Source of the DNA: Pantoea ananatis LMG 2665
GTDB taxonomy: Bacteria; Pseudomonadota; Gammaproteobacteria; Enterobacterales; Enterobacteriaceae
Length of the DNA: 64,000 nucleotides
NCBI RefSeq assembly: GCF_000710035.2
Contig: NZ_JMJJ01000004.1
Span: 992,001-1,056,000, forward strand
Reading direction: 5' to 3'
Of this stretch, positions 58,276 through 64,000 are shown piece by piece; position 1 is the first letter of the stretch, and each line of letters begins with the position of its first letter. The position numbers were made by a program, and so were the translations under genes. Under the pieces are notes generated by a model. It searched no databases. It was given only the letters and a program-made list of their open reading frames with translations, and was not told where the DNA came from.

Positions 58276-58298
58276 ACTGTAGTTACAACATACTATTA
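58276..58298 (-). promoter_or_regulatory. Ter-like site 2 upstream of tus
   Basis: Minus-strand read TAATAGTAT, then GTTGTAACTA and CAGT. About 19 of 23 positions match TerB as recalled, including AGTATGTTGTAACTA and G6. It has the same orientation as site 1, 54 bp away. A weak, oppositely oriented ATGTTGTTAA at 58302-58311 makes an imperfect dyad with it. Confidence 0.78.
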
Positions 58299-58412
58299 GT
58301 CATGTTGTTAAAACCGTGCCGCCATTCGGCGCAGGCAGGAAAAAGTGGCCCCCGTTTTTTCCATTGCATTAACATGTTATAAAAACGCTTCGCTCGCTAA
58401 CGGATTCCCGAC

Positions 58413-59597
58413 ATGGACGTAATCAAAAAGCCCGGTTCATTCAGCATTGTCCTTATGGGGCTGGTTCAGATCCTCTCCTGGGGCGGATCCTTTTATCTGA
58501 TGGCGGTGATGGCCGCGCCCATCGTGGCGGAGACCGGTTGGTCGCAACAGTGGGTTTATGGTGGGCTCTCGTTAGGCATTCTGGTTTCCGGGCTACTGGC
58601 TCCGCGCTGTGGGCACATGATTGCCCGGACCGGCGGGCGTTTGATGCTGGCGTTAAATGGCTTTGTGATGGCGGCAGGGTTGATCCTCATGGGGTTCAGC
58701 CATCATTTACCTGTGTTTTTATTGGCCTGGGTCATCATTGGCGTGGGCATGGCGATGGGGCTGTACGATGCGCTCTTTGCCACCCTGGGCACTCGCTATG
58801 GCGGACATGCGCGCAGCGCGATAACCGGCATAACGCTTATTTCCGGTTTCTGCACCAGCCTGGTCTGGCCGGGAACGGCACTGCTGATCCACTGGCTTGA
58901 CTGGCGCGGCGCCTGTTTTGCCATCGCCGGACTGTTACTGGTTTGCGTTCTGCCCGTTTATCTCTTTGCACTGCCGCAGAGCAGTCTGCCCGTAGCGGTT
59001 AAACGTCAAAGCCTGCCTCCCGCTGAGGCCGATTTGCCTGTGGTACTGTTTCGCCTGCTGTGTGCCATTTTCACCCTGGCATCGGTCATCATGACGGCCA
59101 TCTCCGTGCAGCTTATTACCCTGCTGGAAGCGAGCGGTTACAGCCTGGCCTCGGCGCTGGCGATCAGCACCATACCGGGGCCGTGCCAGGTGGCTTCGCG
59201 GATTATCGATATGGTTTTCAAAGGGAATCACCCCATCTGGACCACGTTTTTTTCTGTTGGATTCGTCGCGTTGGGCCTGGTGCTGCTGGCGCTGTTTCCT
59301 CAAACGGCGTTCTTCAGCATGATCCTTTACGGTGCAGGCAACGGCCTGCGTGCGATTGTGCGGGGCACGTTGCCATTGGTGATGGTCAAACCGGAAGCCT
59401 ATGCCGTGCTCGCAGGCAGAATGGCGCGCCCGGCGCTAATGGGCCAGGCAATAACGCCGCTGGTATTTGGCTATGTGTTTGCCACCCTGGGCGCAGACGC
59501 CACCTTATGGCTGCTTTGCACGCTCGCCGTGCTGAACCTGCTGCTGGTGGTGGCGTTAAAAAAACGGCTTCCCGCACAGGTCAACGCAGCGCCTTAA
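58413..59597 (+). CDS. MFS transporter
   Basis: A 394-residue major facilitator with about twelve hydrophobic spans, starting ILSWGGSFYLMAVMAAPI. The loop after span 2 has ARTGGRLMLA, a typical MFS element. It is divergent from tus. Substrate not predictable; the pattern resembles small unassigned MFS exporters. Confidence 0.85.
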   Translation: MDVIKKPGSFSIVLMGLVQILSWGGSFYLMAVMAAPIVAETGWSQQWVYGGLSLGILVSGLLAPRCGHMIARTGGRLMLALNGFVMAAGLILMGFSHHLPVFLLAWVIIGVGMAMGLYDALFATLGTRYGGHARSAITGITLISGFCTSLVWPGTALLIHWLDWRGACFAIAGLLLVCVLPVYLFALPQSSLPVAVKRQSLPPAEADLPVVLFRLLCAIFTLASVIMTAISVQLITLLEASGYSLASALAISTIPGPCQVASRIIDMVFKGNHPIWTTFFSVGFVALGLVLLALFPQTAFFSMILYGAGNGLRAIVRGTLPLVMVKPEAYAVLAGRMARPALMGQAITPLVFGYVFATLGADATLWLLCTLAVLNLLLVVALKKRLPAQVNAAP

Positions 59598-59784
59598 GCG
59601 AATCGGCAAGCAGAATGGCGGTAAGCACCTTGTGCTGTTGACGGCTTCAGTGTGGTGAATATGTGCCTTGTCGCGGGCCTCTTGCTTCTAAAAACCCACC
59701 GCCTTTGTTATATTTACAGCTGATTCATTGTTCACTCATGCGGCAATACAACAACAAAAACGCACCGCAATTCAGGATACAAAG

Positions 59785-60279
59785 ATGCTTGATTATCGCT
59801 TCCCGACAGCTTTGCAAATGGTTCTGAGCGTGGCGATGGCGGAGCAAATGGGAAAACGCTCTACCAGCGCGATTCTCGCTTACGGGCTTGAAGCAAACCC
59901 GAGTTTTATCCGCAAGTTGATGGTGCCATTAACGCGTGACGGCATTATTGTGTCTACGCTGGGACGCACCGGCTCCATTCATCTTGGCCGACCGGCGGCA
60001 GACATCACCCTGCGTGATATTTATGTTTCCGTCACTGATGATAAAAAACTCTGGGCTGCGCGCCCGGACGTCGCGCCGCGTTGCCTGGTCAGCGCCAACC
60101 TGTGCTGGTATTTTAAATCCATCGCAGAAGAAGCCGAGCAGGCCTCACTCGCGGTCCTGGCCAAACGCACGGTGGCCGATGCCTTAAATGAGCTGAAAAC
60201 CCACGATACCAGCAACTGCACCGCCGTACCGGAACCGGATGTGGCAGAGCCTGAAAGCGAGTGCAAAAAAAGCCGCTGA
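59785..60279 (+). CDS. Rrf2-family transcriptional regulator
   Basis: A 164-residue Rrf2-type winged-helix protein. It has YRFPTALQMVLSVAMAE, NPSFIRKLMVPLTRDGII and STLGRTGSIHLGRPAADITL. The three closely spaced cysteines that bind Fe-S in IscR are not present as a cluster, so it may be of the YwnA/CymR-like type. I chose the ATG at 59785 with AGGA upstream. An intrinsic terminator overlaps its last codons. Confidence 0.86.
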   Translation: MLDYRFPTALQMVLSVAMAEQMGKRSTSAILAYGLEANPSFIRKLMVPLTRDGIIVSTLGRTGSIHLGRPAADITLRDIYVSVTDDKKLWAARPDVAPRCLVSANLCWYFKSIAEEAEQASLAVLAKRTVADALNELKTHDTSNCTAVPEPDVAEPESECKKSR

Positions 60280-60292
60280 TGCGGCTTTTTTT
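60265..60292. terminator. Terminator overlapping the Rrf2 stop codon
   Basis: A7 (60265-60271), GCCGC-tgat-GCGGC (60272-60285), T7 (60286-60292). The stop TGA (60277-60279) is in the loop region, so the last Lys-Lys-Ser-Arg codons form the upstream arm. The A-run makes it able to work in both directions. Confidence 0.9.
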
Positions 60293-60421
60293 ATGTGTTG
60301 ATTGTCCCTCAAGGAAACAGCGCTTTGCCGCGCGTCACATTTTGCCCGTCACCATGATTATCCCCCTGTTACAGGGCACTGTCCTTTCTGCCCGGCCCAT
60401 CATTTTTTTTAGCGTGCAGGC

Positions 60422-61570
60422 TTAGCGTAAAACAACCGCATCACCGATGGCATACAGCCTGCAACTGCCTTTATCACCACGGTTAAAGGTATTGCAATAT
60501 TCAAGGGCGATGCTGGCCGCATCGTCGCCGGTTCTGGCCCAATAGGCGCTTCCCCATGCGCCTTCCGGACCGATCGCGAAGGCTTTTTCATACAGACGGG
60601 ACGAGGTGTAATGTTTAAACGCCTCCGCCCCGGCTTTATTTAACGCCGCAGGCACGGGCAAGGTGGTGTCGGGAAGAGAGACAACCTCTTGGTAAGGCAG
60701 ATGATGCGCCTGTAGAAACGCGGAAACCGTCTGCCACCAAAATGCTTCAGGCGCACTATCCATGAAAACATGCCCATTCTTACCAAAGGGGGGCATTTCA
60801 CGAAATTCAGCGCTGCCGCCCTGACGTCGATAGGCGTCATAAAACGTTCTTCCCATGTCAGGCGAGAAATCCTGATCGTTGGCAGAGTAGAGCCAGAGCG
60901 AGGGGAGACGTGCCGTTGCACCGTAGCGTTCGAATGCGGTAAGCAGACCCGGTCCATCACAAAGCGATTTATCTTTATTCGTGCCCCGGCCGCCGTCAAA
61001 ATTAATGACCGCGCTAACGCCAGGCGGATTCGCCGCGCTGGTTGCCAGAACGGCAAAGCCGCCGGAAGACATGCCAGCCAGAATCGCGTTTTCCCGCGAT
61101 GCCCAGGGCTGTCTTTGCAGTACAGCCAGCGCGGCCAGCAGATCCATCCGATCTCGCTGCCCGGCCAGCTGATGGCGCGGCTGCTCACATGAACCGCCCG
61201 CATATTCTGCGTTTCCGCTTGAGTGGCCATAGCCTTCGCGTAACACCACCACTGCAGCATAGCCGTGGCGTGCAAACGCCAGAGCCGTGCCTGACATACG
61301 GTTTGGATTCATGATGCCGCGATCAAAGGCCCGGGAGCCTTCAGTTCCGTTAGTTATCAAGACCAGCGGTGCGGCACCGGTTCCGCTGGGTCGTGTTACA
61401 AAGGCATCAAGCTCAGCGAACTGGCCATTGCTCAGCGTCACCTCAAGAGTAAGGGGCGCTCTTATCAGTCCATCAAATTGCTGGTATTGCGAAAGGGGCA
61501 AGCTAATTGAAGGAAGTGAAATCACAAGCAGGCTCAGAATCATCATATTGCGCTGAAAACGAAACGGCAT
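60422..61570 (-). CDS. Alpha/beta hydrolase (dienelactone hydrolase-like), exported
   Basis: About 382 residues from the ATG at 61570. A hydrophobic signal or anchor (MMILSLLVISLPSISLPLS) is followed by a hydrolase domain with nucleophile GMSSGGFAVLA and later YSANDQDFSPDMG and KNGHVFMD. The C-terminal 65 residues form a small two-cysteine module (LYEKAFAIGPEGAWGSAYWA, then EYCNTFNRGDKGSCRLYAIG). The frame stays open upstream to 61711, so the start is uncertain. Substrate unknown. Confidence 0.8.
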   Translation of the reverse strand: MPFRFQRNMMILSLLVISLPSISLPLSQYQQFDGLIRAPLTLEVTLSNGQFAELDAFVTRPSGTGAAPLVLITNGTEGSRAFDRGIMNPNRMSGTALAFARHGYAAVVVLREGYGHSSGNAEYAGGSCEQPRHQLAGQRDRMDLLAALAVLQRQPWASRENAILAGMSSGGFAVLATSAANPPGVSAVINFDGGRGTNKDKSLCDGPGLLTAFERYGATARLPSLWLYSANDQDFSPDMGRTFYDAYRRQGGSAEFREMPPFGKNGHVFMDSAPEAFWWQTVSAFLQAHHLPYQEVVSLPDTTLPVPAALNKAGAEAFKHYTSSRLYEKAFAIGPEGAWGSAYWARTGDDAASIALEYCNTFNRGDKGSCRLYAIGDAVVLR

Positions 61571-61781
61571 TCTGAACATTTCCTTTTGCTTTTTGCTTTT
61601 GAAGGTCACAGGAGCGGGCGACAGATTATCAATCATGCGGGATATCGCGTCCGTCACATTATCAGCCATAACTATGTCATGCATGCGACGGCGAAATTCT
61701 GCCTCGCCCATTAACGGGGTTTTATTTTTAAAAGCAAAAGCGGTGCGCTAAGCAGGTGGGAAAGCATGAAGTCGGAGGGAT

Positions 61782-61812
61782 GACAGCAGGCGGTTTTTCA
61801 TCGCCTGCTGTC
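61782..61812. terminator. Stem-loop downstream of oqxB
   Basis: GACAGCAGGCG (61782-61792) pairs perfectly with CGCCTGCTGTC (61802-61812) around a 9-nt loop, 7 bp after the oqxB stop. No U-run, so Rho-independent termination is not certain. Confidence 0.55.
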
Positions 61813-61819
61813 GACTCCG

Positions 61820-64000
61820 TTATGGTGCGTTCTGTAAGCGCTGCTGAGCGGCTTTACGCGTCACCAGCTTGCGCAGCGTCACGTAGAACACCGGCGTCAG
61901 GAACAGGCCAAACAGCGTAACGCCTAACATACCGGAGAACACGGTAACGCCGGTAACGCCACGCACTTCAGCACCCGCACCTTCACCCAGAATCAGGGGG
62001 ATCGTGCCGGCAATAAAGGCGATAGAGGTCATTACGATAGGACGCAGGCGCAGACGGCAGGCTTCCAGCGCCGCTTCTGTAATGCCTTTGCCCTGAATCT
62101 CCAGTTCGCGGGCGAACTCCACAATCAGAATGGCGTTCTTACAGGCCAGCCCCATCAGCACGACCAGTCCAACCTGCACGAATACGTTGTTATCCCCACC
62201 GGTTAACCAGACGCCCACAAGGGCAGACAGCATGGTCACCGGCACAATCAGGATCACCGCAAGCGGCAGCGTCCAGCTCTCATACAGTGCAGCCAGCACT
62301 AAAAACGCCAACAGGACAGCGACAGGGAAAACAATCAGGGCCGTATTACCCTGCGTCGCCTGCTGATAGCTGAGATCGGTCCATTCGATATTCATGCCGT
62401 TCGGCAGCAGCTGACCCGACATCGTTTCAAGTTGACGCATCGCCTGGGCCGATGAGAGCACGCGTGGATCGGCATCGCCGATCAAGTCAGCCGCCGGATA
62501 GCCGTTATAACGAATCACCGGATCGGGGCCGTAGGCCGTGGTGATATGCACCATGCTGCCAATCGGCACCATCTCACCGCGGTCGTTACGGGTACGCAGG
62601 TTCGCGATGTCCTCAACGCTGTCGCGGAATTCCCCGTCGGCCTGCGCCATCACGCGCCAGGTGCGCCCAAAACGGTTAAAGTCATTAACGTAGGATGAAC
62701 CCAGATAAGTTTGTAGCGTACTGAACAGATCGGTTAACGCTACGCCCTGTGCTTTCGCCTTATCGCGGTCTACCTGCACCTCCAGCTGTGGCACGTTGGC
62801 CTGATAAGAGGAGATCGGGAAGTGCATGCCCGGCGTCTGCATAACCGCGCCCGAGAGGGTGTTAATCGCGGTCTGCAGTGCGCCATAGCCCAGTCCGGCC
62901 CGATCCTGAACGTAAAGGGAATAGCCCGAACCCTGGCCTAGTCCCAGGATAGGCGGTGGCATAATTGAAAAGCCAAATCCCTGTTGAATGCGGGAAATTT
63001 TCGCATTGATCTCCGCGTTAATCTGCGCCGCCGTTAGTTTACGTTCGCTGAACGGCTTCAGGCCAAAAAAGACCGTGCCGCTGTTCGGCGTATTGGTAAA
63101 CTGCAACGCGTTCAGGCCGGGGAAGGCCACCGCATAGGCCACGCCTTCCGTTTGCAGGCCGATTTCGCTCATCTGACGAATCACTTCATCGGTGCGCGCC
63201 AGCGACGAGCCTTCCGGCATTTTGACGCCGCCGATCAGGTAAAGCTTGTCCTGAGTGGGAATAAACCCGCCCGGCACCGCATGAAACATCCAGCCCGCGC
63301 CAGCCAGTAACACCAGGTAAACACCAAACACCGCGCCGCGACGACGCAGGGTTTTCCCCACCATCGATTCATAGCCGTGCGCGCTACGCTGAAAGAAGCG
63401 GTTAAACGGGCGGAAAATCCAGCCAAACAGCCTGTCGATCAGGCGCGTCGGCATATCTTTGGGGGCCTGATGATCCTTCAGTAACATCGCGGCCAGTGCG
63501 GGAGACAGGGTCAGTGAGTTGATGGCGGAGATCACGGTTGAAATCGCAATCGTGGTGGCGAACTGTTTGTAAAACTGGCCGGTCACGCCCGACAGAAACG
63601 CCATGGGCACGAACACCGCGCACAGCACGAGGGCGATGGCAATGATCGGGCCGGATACCTCACGCATCGCCTGATGGGCAGCGGCTTTGGGTGACAGTCC
63701 CATCTCAATATTGCGTTCAACGTTTTCCACCACCACGATGGCATCGTCCACCACGATACCGATGGCCAGCACCAGTCCGAACAGGCTTAGCGTGTTGAGC
63801 GAGAACCCAAGCAGATACAGCACGCTAAAGGTGCCGACCACGGATACCGGAACCGCCAGCAGGGGAATAATGGAAGCGCGCCAGGTTTGCAGGAACAAAA
63901 TCACCACCAGCACCACTAAAAACACCGCTTCCAGCAGGGTTTGCACCACAGCCTTAATGGAGTCGCGAACAAACACGGTGGGATCGTAAGGCGCAGCCCA
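61820..64000 (-). CDS. oqxB: OqxB-type RND multidrug efflux permease (5' end outside window)
   Basis: Inner-membrane proton-driven pump of a tripartite efflux system. The last 726 residues are present; the frame runs through position 64000. The sequence APYDPTVFVRDSIKAVV, GIVVDDAIVVVENVERN, the FPGLNALQFTNTPN stretch and PPPILGLGQGSGYSLYVQD match OqxB as I recall it from Klebsiella. Hydrophobic C-terminal spans end with LFLTPVFYVTLRKLV. The first 320 or so residues and the oqxA partner would be to the right. Confidence 0.88.
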   Translation of the reverse strand, partial: WAAPYDPTVFVRDSIKAVVQTLLEAVFLVVLVVILFLQTWRASIIPLLAVPVSVVGTFSVLYLLGFSLNTLSLFGLVLAIGIVVDDAIVVVENVERNIEMGLSPKAAAHQAMREVSGPIIAIALVLCAVFVPMAFLSGVTGQFYKQFATTIAISTVISAINSLTLSPALAAMLLKDHQAPKDMPTRLIDRLFGWIFRPFNRFFQRSAHGYESMVGKTLRRRGAVFGVYLVLLAGAGWMFHAVPGGFIPTQDKLYLIGGVKMPEGSSLARTDEVIRQMSEIGLQTEGVAYAVAFPGLNALQFTNTPNSGTVFFGLKPFSERKLTAAQINAEINAKISRIQQGFGFSIMPPPILGLGQGSGYSLYVQDRAGLGYGALQTAINTLSGAVMQTPGMHFPISSYQANVPQLEVQVDRDKAKAQGVALTDLFSTLQTYLGSSYVNDFNRFGRTWRVMAQADGEFRDSVEDIANLRTRNDRGEMVPIGSMVHITTAYGPDPVIRYNGYPAADLIGDADPRVLSSAQAMRQLETMSGQLLPNGMNIEWTDLSYQQATQGNTALIVFPVAVLLAFLVLAALYESWTLPLAVILIVPVTMLSALVGVWLTGGDNNVFVQVGLVVLMGLACKNAILIVEFARELEIQGKGITEAALEACRLRLRPIVMTSIAFIAGTIPLILGEGAGAEVRGVTGVTVFSGMLGVTLFGLFLTPVFYVTLRKLVTRKAAQQRLQNAP

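Overview
The window reads as a chromosomal segment of a Gram-negative enterobacterium, most likely Erwiniaceae (Pantoea/Erwinia-like). Backbone genes match Escherichia coli order and sequence closely: rsxD-rsxC-rsxB-rsxA-ydgK-cnu on the left, and ydgJ-add-ydgA-manA-fumC-tus on the right. The genus is inferred from gene content and order; I could not run a database search. In E. coli cnu and ydgJ are near neighbours. Here they lie about 45 kb apart, and the material between them is accessory. A tus gene with Ter-like sites in its promoter places the right part in the replication terminus region.

Layout. (1) 1-5.2 kb: the Rsx/Rnf electron-transport operon on the minus strand, with a 111-bp tandem repeat inside rsxC, then ydgK and the H-NS co-regulator gene cnu. 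(2) 5.8-10.4 kb: a complete galactofuranose ABC transporter, ytfQ-ytfR-ytfT-yjfF. (3) 10.9-21.6 kb: a visibly AT-richer block with a membrane diguanylate cyclase, a ToxR/CadC-type membrane regulator with a small overlapping partner, a 1.75-kb gene-free stretch, a DUF1120 subunit-usher-chaperone operon, two small paralogous LuxR-type HTH proteins and an AmiD-like lipoprotein amidase. It looks horizontally acquired and may be one surface-structure locus with its own regulators.

(4) 22.1-31.2 kb: an NCS1 permease, a divergent AraC regulator/NAD-epimerase pair, an MscS channel, a histidine phosphatase, an alpha/beta hydrolase, an MBL-fold hydrolase, a small secreted protein, and two stretches that may be decayed genes. 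(5) 31.2-34.9 kb: a tight minus-strand operon of HAD dehalogenase/phosphatase, APH-type kinase, class-III PLP enzyme and Lrp regulator. It resembles a kinase plus phospho-lyase pathway for an amino-alcohol substrate. (6) 35.2-42 kb: a cold-shock-domain protein, yaiL, a CGNR regulator divergent from an alpha/beta hydrolase, an RluA-family pseudouridine synthase, a LysR/SDR divergent pair and a lipoprotein. (7) 42.3-50.5 kb: arabinose genes, araBA divergent from araFGH-araC, with no araD in the window.

(8) 50.5-64 kb: backbone ydgJ, add, ydgA, manA, fumC and tus, then an MFS transporter, an Rrf2 regulator, an alpha/beta hydrolase and the 3' part of an oqxB-type RND pump gene.

The observations I rate highest are two same-orientation Ter-like sites 54 bp apart in front of tus, the AT-rich fimbria-like locus with paired HTH-only regulators, the kinase/PLP-enzyme/HAD/Lrp operon, and the in-frame 111-bp repeats in rsxC.
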